DNA from: Rhopalosiphum padi
Lineage: Eukaryota; Arthropoda; Insecta; Hemiptera; Aphididae
Reading direction: 5' to 3'
DNA: 64,000 nucleotides
Assembly: GCF_020882245.1 (NCBI RefSeq)
Contig: NC_083598.1
Coordinates: 16,981,178-17,045,177 of the forward strand
Each line of letters opens with the position of its first letter. Positions within the stretch are counted from its first letter, which is position 1. The translations under genes and the position numbers were made by a program. Below are positions 11,111-23,333 of this stretch, piece by piece. Under the pieces are notes generated by a model. That model was not told the DNA's origin and did not search any database. It saw nothing but the letters and a program-made list of their open reading frames with translations.

Positions 11111-13368
11111 ACTAGTAAAAACCAAGCGATGGGAATGGGAAACAGAACAACAATATTGCGTTATAATTTTATTTGTGTTCTGTTATTACGCCGACCAAGC
11201 CACTGTCTACGATGAATGATGGTGGCCGTCAGTTGGCCGGACCCGTATGGCTGTGCACAGTGTACACTAATAACACTGGTGGGGATCGGTGTCGGTGTGT
11301 TGAGGAGTGGGGAGGCGGTGACTCGGCGGAATGTTAACGTCCTGCTATCATCAAGTCGCCAAGCTGGTGGATAAATGGATAATGATAACAGGCCAAAACC
11401 AAAACAAATTCGACGTGAATCACGATTTATTTACACTTTTGTTCAATACCATTAATACTGCAATAGCCATAAATAATATAATAATAATTGTGTCGTTTTA
11501 TTTTTTTTTACACAAAAACGAAAATAAATTGCTTCTGATTCTTTCTAACCAGTAACCGATGAACCGAAGTTTCGGGCACACTGCAGTCTGTAAAGATGGA
11601 GACGGACTATTGTCGTTACTCGTTAGTACATCATAGGTAAATAGGTAATACACTAATACCTACAATAATGTTATATCATCCGTCGTCTACGGCCTGCTCG
11701 TGGCATTTTTGATTTATTTAATAAAACGCAAAATGGCCGGTTATAATTATTATTATAACGAGTGCGTGTACTGATAAATAATATACACTACCAGACTACC
11801 TACACTACTTTTTCTAATAATAATCTTGATAGATGCCCGTATCTTGCAAGTTGCAACACTGAAAGCACAGAATAAGAAAAAGGCTTGTCCAATGTCCGTA
11901 GCTAGGAATTTTATAACTTACTAGGTGCTTTGCTCATCAGTCAAACTACCGCCATTAGCATTAATAAACAAACCAACATCATTATTTTGAGCATCAATAA
12001 CCTTTAAAAAAAGCCTAGATCTTAGGTAAAATGCATTGGCAAGTTAAGAAAGTAAACCAATAAGCCCTATTAGCAATTATTTAAACAAATAGAAATGCAA
12101 TAAAAATGTTGTTTTGGGTTTAGAATTTTAGATAAATAGTTAGGTAGCTGAATAGTCTCTAGGGTAAACGGAAAAAAGTTTCCAGTTGCAGTACCTACCT
12201 ATAAATAAAATGAAACAGACAAATCTGTAGATATTCCTAATTTTTTAAAACAAATAGATTAAAATATTAAAATAAGAGATCTTTCATAACTGAATAAATA
12301 CATTGTTATATTTTTAAATAATACTAGTATAACTGTATAAGATATATATTTTTTAATTTTTAATAAATTTATCATAATTTTGTATTTTATAAATGCATTG
12401 GTAGACTTTTTTTCCTAATACTAGTCATTAGACAAAAATATGCAATATGTATGCAGTATGCCCAAAAACAATTGATAAATTAAATAAAGAGGTTTATAAT
12501 ATTTAAATTTTGAATTGTCACTGATGTATGAGCAAATGTATATCAACTTTTCATTTAAAAATACTGTTAAATTAATAATAACTAATACCTAATTATACTG
12601 TATAATATTAAATTATTTTAACCAATTTATAAAAAATACTTACTTGATTTTGGTCAATTAAAAATCAAGAAAGTAAAAAATGTTCTAATTAAACTAATTA
12701 AATATAAATATAAACTATTTATAAAATTCATAATTAAAATATTTAAAAATGAGAAACATGACCTAAGTATAAGATAAAAGATAAATTATATCTACAGGCT
12801 ACAAGCCTACATCATACCTATTAGTACCACGGATTTGGATAATATCTAAGTCGATGTTTAGTACCTAACTGTTTTGAATGGCTTAAAGATGTATTTAAAA
12901 GATATATTATATTATGTGTCTTTTATTTTTTAATTGTGTGTATTAAAGTATAACAATCATTAATCAAATTGCTGTGTGTATAAAGACATACCAAAAAACA
13001 AATGTTTAATTGTCTCAAGTGTTATTAGAATTATAAAATAATATTGAACATTTAAACAACTAAACCTAGAAACCAAGAAACCTAGAAATAATATTCAATA
13101 ATCTCAAAATAAATATATTCCGTTATAGTTTAACCTCAGATTTTTTTTAATATTTAATGAATTGTTAATACAACAATACCTATATAAGTAAATGACAACT
13201 TTTATTTTTCAAATCCTGCCGGTACCTATGCAATTACTCAGGCTTTCAAAATTATTGTGGCATTGAATAAAAAAGTTTTTAAATTATAATAAAAAGTGTT
13301 ACAATAGAAATGTAGATACTAAATGCAAAACAACATTTAAAAGAAAAAATGAAAATTAGACATAATTC
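11111..13368. other. Intergenic, no gene seen
   Basis: The first 600 bases are CpG-richer promoter-like DNA next to HECTD1; the rest is AT-rich and I see no coding frame of quality in it. The 74-codon frame at 11331-11555 shows no family signature. Confidence 0.5.
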
Positions 13369-13784
13369 AATTTAGAATCAAAATAAAACATTTGAAATTT
13401 AAAATAATTTAGAACAATAAATTATAATTATACATCAGACCAAATCAAAATTGAAAATAATATAAATATATAAAGATATAAAAATCATTATTACGTTGTA
13501 AGAGTAGTGATCGAATTTAAATTGATATTAAAAAAAAAAAAGGAAACTATGTTTAAAATCATAATCAGAAAACACTAATATCGGTAAGAGAAATTTAAAT
13601 TTATATCAAAAAATATCAATTTTTAGCGAGTGACATTGTACACATACCTATTATAATGTGTAAGAACACCAGTCAAATATCTTGCAAAATTGAATTCATA
13701 TAGTTAATCACATGAATAAGCGTTGTCCTCGTGATCATGAACATAAGGTAGCAGTGGCACAACCAGAGGGGGATTAAAGGGTTG
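13369..13784 (+). repeat. Left arm of a large inverted repeat
   Basis: The reverse complement of this block reappears at 16315-16742. Shared landmarks in order: TGATTCTAAATT, CAAATGTTTTA, GGTCTGATGTATAATTATAA, GTGTTTTCTGATTATGATTT, ACAATGTCACTCGCTAAAAA, TTTGACTGGTGTTCTTACAC and CATGATCACGAGGACAACGC. By eye over 90% identical. The end with 'gccactg...aatcccccc' looks like a transposon terminus. Confidence 0.88.
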
Positions 13785-14250
13785 TACCCCCCCGAAATTT
13801 TCTCCGAGGTATAGTATAATATTATTAATAACCTATATACTTATCTTATGTATATATAGTGTAATAATATAACTCCCTTCGAAATTTTTTTCTAGTTGTG
13901 CAACTGTTAGTTAGGTATTAGGTATTGTTTTATTATACAACCAATACACGACCACAATATTATTTACATTTAAATAAACTGGCTCTACTATGATAATGTA
14001 AAAACATCCTACAAAATGGAATAACATAATTATATCTGGATTTTTAATTCTTACCATAATACCATTGCTACAAAAATAAAATGAAAAAAATAATAATTGG
14101 CACAAATAATGTAAATAACGTCATCAGTACCTATACTCAATATACATATATGTAACAAATAGTCGTCTAAATAAATATATATTTGAATTATATAAAAAAA
14201 ATATTACATGCTAAAAATATTGTAGGTTGGTTCGGGTGGTAGCCGGTAGG

Positions 14251-15202
14251 CAGGGCTGGGCAGTATCTTAGATACTAGCATTAAGATACGTATCTTAGAT
14301 ACAATTGTATCTTGTAACTTGTATCGAGATACATAATTTGAATGTATCTTGTATCGGGTATTTAAATACTTTATTGACTTGTATCTAGTATCTTTTTATG
14401 ATTAAGAATTAAGATACTAGATACCTACATTCAAAAAATATGTTTCATATTTCATTTATATAACAATTTTCCCAATTGCCCAATTAGTAATAATATGTTA
14501 GATAGTAATATATTAGATTAAAGTAACTTTGGTGTCTGGCGATAATATTATATCAGCGATAAGACTTCGTTGATCACCGGTCGCCGACTGTCCGTTCATA
14601 TTCTCTGTCTGTCTCGTGCGTATTATGCATCTGTGCGGTGTTTGAGTAGATTGACAAAGTGACAAAAAAATTATATTGTGTGCATTGTTTTAATATTTGT
14701 AAATATTAATTTAATAACTAAATATCTGTTATTAAAAACATGGATAACCAAAATAATGCAATTGTAATTGTTAATATTCCAAAATGCTTAGATGGCAAAT
14801 TTTATTTTAGCTTGAATTTATAAGTTTTTTAAATGATAAAAATAAATCACTTAGTTGTTTAGATAATTATCCAAAAATAAAAAAATTATTTATATTATAT
14901 AATACAAGCCTAACCTCTTCAGCAGAAGAAAATTATATTGTTAATGATCAATGCATACCGTATTATTATACATTTAAAACCTATAATATAATATAAATTA
15001 TATATGATACAATTGTATCCAAGGTAAATTAATAAATTAATAAAAATAAATAAATATATTAAGTATCTCAGATACATGTATCTTGTATCTAGTATTTTTA
15101 AAAATATTATAGTATCTTGTATCTTGTATTTAGATACTAGTCATAAATGTATCTTGTAGCTTGTATTTAGATACTTTTTTTGAAGTATCTTGCCCAGCCC
15201 TG
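14251..15202. mobile_element. Non-autonomous hAT transposon with perfect 8-bp target duplication
   Basis: The left end CAGGGCTGGGCAGTATCTTA and the right end AAGTATCTTGCCCAGCCCTG are terminal inverted repeats of hAT type. The 8-bp sequence CCGGTAGG flanks both ends (14243-14250 and 15203-15210). Inside each end are many reiterations of GTATCTTGTATCTAGATAC, a subterminal repeat pattern expected of transposase-binding sites. At 952 bp it is too small for a transposase gene; a 27-codon frame at 14740-14823 may be a relic of one. Confidence 0.93.
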
Positions 15203-15327
15203 CCGGTAGGATAGATTATAAACTGTATAGAAGATAATTGTTAGGTTTTCTTTTGCTAACATTTTTAAATTAAATATTGTAAAGTTTTATTCACACATTC
15301 ATAACTGTTGAAAAATAGAGATGTGAT

Positions 15328-15343
15328 GGCCCTGAAAAGGGCC
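15328..15343 (-). promoter_or_regulatory. Histone mRNA 3' stem-loop
   Basis: On the minus strand GGCCCTTTTCAGGGCC, a perfect 6-bp stem with a TTTC-type loop, starts 28 nt after the H3 stop codon. It is the canonical SLBP-binding element that defines the non-polyadenylated 3' end of replication-dependent histone mRNAs. Confidence 0.96.
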
Positions 15344-15371
15344 GTTTTAGGGTGATAATTTAAATAGAAAA

Positions 15372-15785
<414 letters not shown>

Positions 15786-15871
15786 GCTGTTGGGTTCTTG
15801 GTAGTTGCTGTGAGTAGGATAACTAAACGTAAATATCAGACGACTGATGAGGTTAGGCACGCCGCCGACCG

Positions 15872-15881
15872 GTATATATAC
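15872..15881 (-). promoter_or_regulatory. H3 TATA box
   Basis: TGTATATATACC on the minus strand, about 90 nt upstream of the H3 start codon, a normal spacing for a histone gene with a leader of roughly 60 nt. Confidence 0.75.
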
Positions 15882-15908
15882 AAAAATTGAAACCGTATAC
15901 GACGACCT

Positions 15909-15976
15909 CATTGGTTGGCGGTTAACGGGCAGACTGGTAGTGGGGGGGAGAACCCGGTAATCGTTCTGATTGGTGG
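15909..15976 (-). promoter_or_regulatory. H3 upstream CCAAT boxes
   Basis: Minus-strand AACCAATGAGG (about 15909-15919) and CACCAATCAGAA (about 15965-15976) are two CCAAT boxes 130-190 nt upstream of the H3 ATG, typical of S-phase histone promoters. Confidence 0.6.
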
Positions 15977-16314
15977 TTCTGTCAAAACGGAACGCTTAAA
16001 AAGGGTAGCGTTCTACCTATGTCTGACAAGGGTGATACTTTTTTAGTAAGACTATTTGTTAACAAACAGCTTAAAAAATAAAAAACAAATAACCTACTCA
16101 TGTGGGCACAAAATATATTTTAGATGTTTATATTATTAAAACATGCAACAATTTCTTAGGGCAGCTGGACCGATTTGCACGATTTTGTTTATTTTTTTTT
16201 TAACGTTCCCGTTGAAAACGACGCAGCAGTAGACGTAATGGTATTTTTTTTAACGCGTTGCTTACCGTGTGCACACTCACGCATATACACACATATCCAT
16301 TTAGTTATGCATAA

Positions 16315-16742
16315 CAACCCTTTAATCCCCCCCTGGTTGCGCCACTGCTACCTTATGTTCATGATCACGAGGACAACGCTTATTCATGTGATTAACTATA
16401 TGAATTCAATTTTGCAAGATATTTGACTGGTGTTCTTACACATTATAATAGGTACACAATGGAAGATGTGTACAATGTCACTCGCTAAAAATTGACATTT
16501 TTTAATATAAATTTAAATTTAGCTTACCGATATTAGTGTTTTCTGATTATGATTTGAAACATAGTTTCTTTTTTTTTTTTTAATATCAATTTAAACTCGA
16601 TCATTACTCTTACATCGTAATGATGATTTTTATATCTTTATATATTTATATTATTTTCAATTTTTAATTGGTCTGATGTATAATTATAATTTATTATTCT
16701 ACATTATTTTAGATTTCAAATGTTTTACTTTGATTCTAAATT
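16315..16742 (-). repeat. Right arm of the large inverted repeat
   Basis: Inverted partner of 13369-13784. It differs by scattered substitutions and a short insertion near 16455-16468. The two arms enclose 2.5 kb holding the histone H3 gene and a hAT element. Confidence 0.88.
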
Positions 16743-19700
16743 ATCCTGGTAAGTTTATGATTATTGGTCCGTATATTGGTGTGGTATTATGTAACGAGTC
16801 AATGACTTATCTACCTTGTTAGTGTTATTTATTGTAGGTAATTCTTGTTGTTCACCTTTCCAATGGTACATTGCTTGATCTTCAACTTTTATAATATAAT
16901 ATAGGTACCTATATATATATATATTATTAATGCTTATATAGTTCTTATAATCTTATTGCTCATCTTAACATTTAAATAACATTTTAACATTTGGCTCTTC
17001 CAGTTTCAATTATTTTCTTTATGGATAAATGTAAGTTTCGTGTATTTTTGTTCTCATATTATACTTTTTTATTTTACCATAAGGTAAAGGTATATTTTAC
17101 ATTTTTAACTTTTAACCATTTAACCTAAACGGTTTATGACCTAGGTCTTTTTATTTGTTATATTCTAATATTACTTTAAAAGATTAAACAGGAATACATA
17201 GGTAGTAATATTATAGCATTTTAAAGGAATGAGTAATTACTAATAACGTAGAATTTACATAAAGTTGGCTACACTATTTTGTCCAATTGATTATAAAGTA
17301 CTTTCAAATAACTAAAAATCAAGTTTTGATGATTAAAAATAATCCAATTTTGAGTAAAACCATTTTTTAACATTAGGTAGTCCTCAATGTCATCCGATCG
17401 ACTTTAAAGTACTACCAAAAAATTGTAAATTAATTGTAATTTTAAATCCATTTGGTAAAGCTATTCCACGATGCAATTTTGGCAAGCACGAAACAAGCGT
17501 GGCAAGGGTAGAGCGCGCCACCTGAATGTCTGGTCGTCACACATCACGTTATTTAATATAATATTTCCTATCCCTTTGAACTCTACTTTAAATACTAAGG
17601 AATAAGGATAATAATAATAATAGTCTATAACACAAATACACGATAAAATGAACATAACAAATGATAAAACAAAATTAAATTAAACTAAAAATAAATTTGT
17701 ATGTATATTAAAAATATGTATTAGGTATTATAATATTTAAGTTCTTATTATACCATTAATGCTAAATTTTCAGAAAAAAATTCATCAGCCTACTGTATGT
17801 AATAAGTACTAAAATTAAAATAAATCATTTTAATAGTTTTATCAAATTTATCAAAAAACAAATCATGAAATATACTTAGTAATAAAGACTGACAAATTTC
17901 TGTTCGGAAACATTTTTTGTATACAATTATATATTATTATTAATTCAAATTGTTCATACTATGCACACGTATATAACTGCAGTAATCCTTGGACACTTAA
18001 TGTACAGCAGCGTAATAGTACCCACTTGCCTACCCTTCTATGTAACATTGTAAATATTGTATCTTGTAAGAAATAATTTGACGTTTTCAAAATATTATAC
18101 ACTCCAAAATTTCTAGTTTTAATAAAGCCTTATTCATAATATTTTTATATATGATATATGAATTAAAATGTAGACAAGAGTATAAAACATGACAAAAAGA
18201 TTCCTTATTTATTTTGCTGATTTATCTTTTATATTGGTTTTTGATTTTTCTTCAATGAAAAATAAATTAAATTATTACAGTTATTTATATTCAGTGACAC
18301 CATTCCATAGTTATTACTAAACCAATAAATAAAAATGTTTAAATTATTTACTAGAAATAAAATATCAGTTCCTATCACATTTAATTTGTTTAATACTTTA
18401 CTGTTATTGACAAATATTAACTATTTAGAGTAGTTTATTTTATTGGATATACCTACCATTTATAAATATTAAATAATAAAAAAAAGTAATTAAGTTCCTT
18501 CAACAAACTAACGTGTTCAATCAAATTTAAATCAAATTATTATAAAAAACAATAGCAAATAATCAAACTTAAAAATTCATACATTTTATTATACAACATA
18601 CAAATAATGTAAAAAAATAAACTATTAAATTTGTTTGCGTCTTGCTTTTAGTACGTACGAATATATTATATAAAAATATTCACAGTGACTGGCTTATAAT
18701 TATATTATCCTTCCAATACGAACCGATCATCACTCGTATGCGTATAAAATATATCATATATGCATGTATTGTGCGTGTAGTGTGTACGCCGTGCGATTGA
18801 ACGACCCACGACCGATTATTAATATTTTTTACGAATTAGTAAAAAAAACAAAATAACGAAATATGTTATCTATGGTTAGTATTTAGATAATAGATACTTT
18901 CTGGCAGTCGTTCGATAATTTACTTGGACGCTTATTGTTATGAATTATAAAATAAAGAAGAAATGTTAGTTATATTAACAAGAATAATATATTATACTTA
19001 AATATTAAACAGTTTTATTTGCCATCCTTCTGAGTAATCACCCTGCATTAGAAAATAAAAAAAACCTAGTATTCTCAATAAAATATTGGCCTAAAATGTC
19101 CGTCCCTAAAAATTTGCCACCCTAGGCAAATGCCTACTTTGCCTGACGCTAAATCCACCACTAGATAAGGCTAAACCTTATTAATTTATAATTACTTATG
19201 TTCTAATATTATTGATTATATATTGTACATAGTACATATTATCATTGAATATATATTTATATATTTATATATTATATAATCAATATTCAATGCTAATATT
19301 TATAGGTAATTGATGCAGTGGCGTTATTTCAATTTTTTTTAATATACGCATGGCATATAGAGCAGGCCACTCAAGTAGAGTTTTCGTTCAAATTTCGATT
19401 ACAATACGTCAACATTTTCAGAAAAATTACCTGATTCACATTTTTCTTTAATATATATATATATATTTATTATTATATATATTATATTATCTCATTTGAA
19501 AAACCAAAGTTGGTATCACCACAGGATATTCTTTAAATATTGTGAAAAATCTATAGGTACTCAAAAATATCGCCTTTAATTACATTTAAAAATTCCAAAA
19601 ATCAGAATTTTAATTTATGCATAATTTAAGCATAAAAATTGGGTGAGCATACTCAAAAAATCACCTAGTATATAAACATATTATGAGATGTGAAATTATT

Positions 19701-22700
19701 TTATTACCGACTACGACTCACTTTAATATATAGAATGTATACTTAGTTGATTCGTAAACATAATTAATCAGCACTGTCTTCTGAAATTGAAAATTAATGT
19801 AAAGACGTGGAAAGTTATACTAATCCAGGATACTACTCCTAGTAAAGCCTTTACAGCATTGTAGTCAGCAATCCAATGGTATGAACAACAACCAGAGTGT
19901 AATTCAACCGAACTTTTATTATTAAAAAGAATAAAGGCTAATTTATTTAGCAGTAAAAAAAAAAAGGTCAATGAAAGTGTAAAAAAAAAATTGATATTTG
20001 ATTATTATTTTAATAAATACAAAAGTGGATGCATTTTACTTTTGTATTATGTATTATAGTATAATATATTTTTCAATTTTCAATTTAAATTAATTATACT
20101 AAATATACTACGTACTTTTAACAATATATCACCTATTCATATATTAATACGTTATTCATACGTTATACATAAATACTAAATAGTACATAAGTTTTTTAAT
20201 TTAATTTTTAATCATTATTCGATTGTCCGCACCCCCTAATTAGGTTCCAATTAGTGCGAGTAGGTCCCAATTAGTGTGGGTAATCGACGCATGATGTTCT
20301 ATACTGTAGGTTAATATAAAATACTTTGAAAATTATATTATGTATAATGTTTATTATAAATATTTGGTGAAAATTTCAAAATTATTCGTTTGGAAGAGAT
20401 AGTTATTATTTGGGTAAATATCTCCAGTTGTCATAACAATTTTAAATTCAAAGATTTCGAATGGTGAAAAAAATGTATTTGACTTTTCAGTATAAATGAT
20501 ATTTTAATAAAGGATACAAAAAATATTAAGAACCTTCTTTGGTATAAATACTAAATAGAAATTGTTCATGATTTTATATAACTACAAAAGAATTTATAAT
20601 AATTTTTGAGATTTTTTTGAATTGTGTCAAAGTTCTAAATTTAATTGTTTATAAGAAATATTGCGACTATGAATTGTTGACAGTTTTTAATTAGGAAATT
20701 AACCACTTATTAGAAACCTTATATTAAATATTCAAGCATTTTACACATGTGCAGCATATTCACAGCATTTTTTATTAACATTTATAAAAAAAAAAAATCA
20801 AGTGTCAATTAATATAGCTCATAAATGTTAAAATATTTTTTAAATTATTCCATACATAGAAAATGATAATATATATTCACAATGAAAATGTCAAATTTCT
20901 GTGGTTATTCGTATTCGAGCTATAACAAAAAAAGAAATTAATTTAATCAAAAACTGAGTAAAAACAAAAAAATTCTCGATCTTCTTTAATTTTTTGTTTG
21001 TTTTTCCGATTATAAAAAAAGTAAACTGAATTTTTAATTTTGATCTTTCTAAAGTACAAACTAGATTCAATTTATTATCCAAAACCATCTTCAAAGTTGA
21101 AAATAAAATCAATCTATTTTGACTACTTAATACTTATCGTGTATAGATATATAAACACACACACACACATCATTGTAAAATTAATACATTCATATAGCTT
21201 TGCACAGAATCTAAAATCGAAATTAGGATAAGTGGTTCTTGAATTATAAGTAGATATTTAAAGTTTAGGTGAGCGTAATAACATGCAATTTTGTTCTAAT
21301 TTCTATTTGTATGTATAGGAATTCACAAAAAAATATTCTGCTTCAAAATATGTATTTAAAAATGTATAATGTCACTCAAAAAAGTAAAATACTTAAAAAT
21401 TATAACAATCAAAAATATAATAAATATTGTTTTATTTCAACTATAAATGATATAAGAAAAATATTTAAAAAAAATTTAATTATATTTTGAAATATAATGA
21501 ATGTTGTTTGATTAAACATTAAAGAATCACCCTAGCCGTGGATATATTGTTAAAAAGTTATAGCAAATAGCAGATAAGTTTTCAGCAGACATAATAATCA
21601 AAAATCGAAATGTTGAACTACAACAGTTGTCTAACGTTATTATACTAATAATGAATATTCGATATATACATATATTATATTTTATATGTAGTCATCTTTA
21701 AATATTACTATACAGAATTATATTCTGTGTAGGTACTAAAATTACAATAGTTTGGTAAACTTAGACTTGGCAGCAAAAACAAGACGTATTGTAGACACGG
21801 CATGTAGTAAAAGCATAATACGTATAGTAGTTATAGGTAACTATATAGATAGGTACCTTAATGGTAACATTAAACATGCGCTACCAATTAATATTCAAGG
21901 TATCACCCCTGTTAAATTATGTATGAATGGATACCTACGATACAAATAGTATAGCTGAAATCGTATGAGCAATACATAATTGGTATGTATGTTTAGTTTT
22001 TAAGTCTCGTTGGCCGTTGGGAAAAAACCTCTACGGACAGTGAATTAACGGATGATTAAAGTTTATACAATTGTAAAAGTATCAATTGGAAACTAAATAC
22101 ATTTCTATAAATAATTTAAAGTAAAAATTAATTGTGATCGTCAGCACTATAAAAATAGATAAAATAATATTTATGTTTAAATAAATGCAATTTATAAGTA
22201 TGATAAAACTAGCTAGAGAAATTAATCATATTCCATTGTTAAATGGGTATTTAGGTAACTATCTACTAATATCTAATTCAATCAGTAATCAAGAATAATT
22301 TTACTATCGCTTAATTATTATTAGTTGTAAACTTGTAAAATAAATTTTAAATTTGTATCATAATATTATAAGTATAACTGACTCCTACAAGTGCTGTTGA
22401 AAAACTCATGAATTTGTATTTATAGATTACGTTATCCATACCTACCATAATACCACATACATATTATACATTAACTTTAAATCATGACAGACATGAGTTG
22501 AATAGTTGATCTTTGAAATTTACATCCAACATTGTTATTTAGTAAATATTTTCAATATTCAATATGATTAAAACGTATGAAATTGCCATTATTGCTTGGA
22601 TTTTTTCAAAATAAATTACTACCTATACCTATAACATAATTTTATATATACGGATTAATGCGACACGCATAGTCGTTTAGATCATATTACTATATAATTT

Positions 22701-22950
22701 ATACCCATAATAATATTATCCAACTAGGATAACTAGGTACCTACCGACTACCTTGTACCTTGGGATGTAACTGATCTATAAGAATATATACGTCGTTATT
22801 AACGTAAAAATCGTAAAATATACTCAACAATATTATACATACGCAATACGCATAGAACGATAGACGCGTAGTAATTAATATGTAATGCTAACTAAAGTTC
22901 AAACTTCAAACAAGGCATATTTTATTCATTTTATCTATTCATTTAATTAA
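16743..22950. other. Intergenic, AT-rich, no gene seen
   Basis: Short (TA)n tracts occur near 16907-16924 and 19447-19490 and (AC)n at 21154-21169. A paired 20-bp motif (AGGTTCCAATTAGTGCGAGT, then a near-copy) is at 20242-20281. No frame shows family signatures or codon bias. Confidence 0.5.
19075..19165. repeat. Probable transposon end fragment
   Basis: The stretch GCCACCCTAGGCAAATGCCT ... GACGCTAAATCCACCACTAG is GC-richer than its setting and resembles the 'agtggtggatttagcg' termini of dispersed insect repeats. No partner end or target duplication was found. Confidence 0.4.
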
Positions 22951-22984
22951 TAATATTATATCATACAAAATAAAAATGTGTAAA

Positions 22985-23278
22985 CATTCATCGCGCTGGT
23001 GGCCACACTGCGAACCCGATCGTCACCGCGCCCGCCGCTCGAACATAGTGGTAGTGCCTTGAGCCTTCTTACCGGCAGTCCGTGTTTTGGTGTTCGCGGT
23101 GTCTCGCGTTCCTGCTGTTTTGTGTCCTGCGCGCTTCCCTTGTGTGGTGTATGTTATTGTTTTTCTTCATAATATAATTACATATTGTTGTGCGTTTTTC
23201 GATTCTGTAAACTCTATCGGATTTTCGTTTTGTGTCGAAGTTGCCGGCTCGACTCGAGTGGCGCGCAGAGACCTTAAG
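22985..23278 (+). promoter_or_regulatory. Dscam1: Dscam1 promoter and 5' leader
   Basis: A sharp rise in GC (for example CACCGCGCCCGCCGCTCGAA at about 23024-23043) precedes the signal-peptide exon. No TATA box is evident. The leader probably starts between 23040 and 23100. A nine-codon upstream frame (ATG 23151 to TAA 23177) lies in it. Confidence 0.55.
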
Positions 23279-23333
23279 ATGGGGTTTTGCGGAAAGCTTC
23301 TGCTGGCCCTTATCTTTACGTTTGCCACAAAGG
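23279..23333 (+). CDS. Dscam1: Dscam1 exon 1 (signal peptide)
   Basis: ATG in CCTTAAGATGG context opens MGFCGKLLLALIFTFATK, a signal peptide with a hydrophobic core. 55 nt, ending in phase 1 at donor GTGAGT, and joins exon 2 in frame. Confidence 0.88.

Noticed and set aside
11331..11555. 74-codon plus-strand frame next to the HECTD1 promoter
   Set aside because: No domain, runs into low-complexity hydrophobic codons of AT-rich DNA; likely chance.
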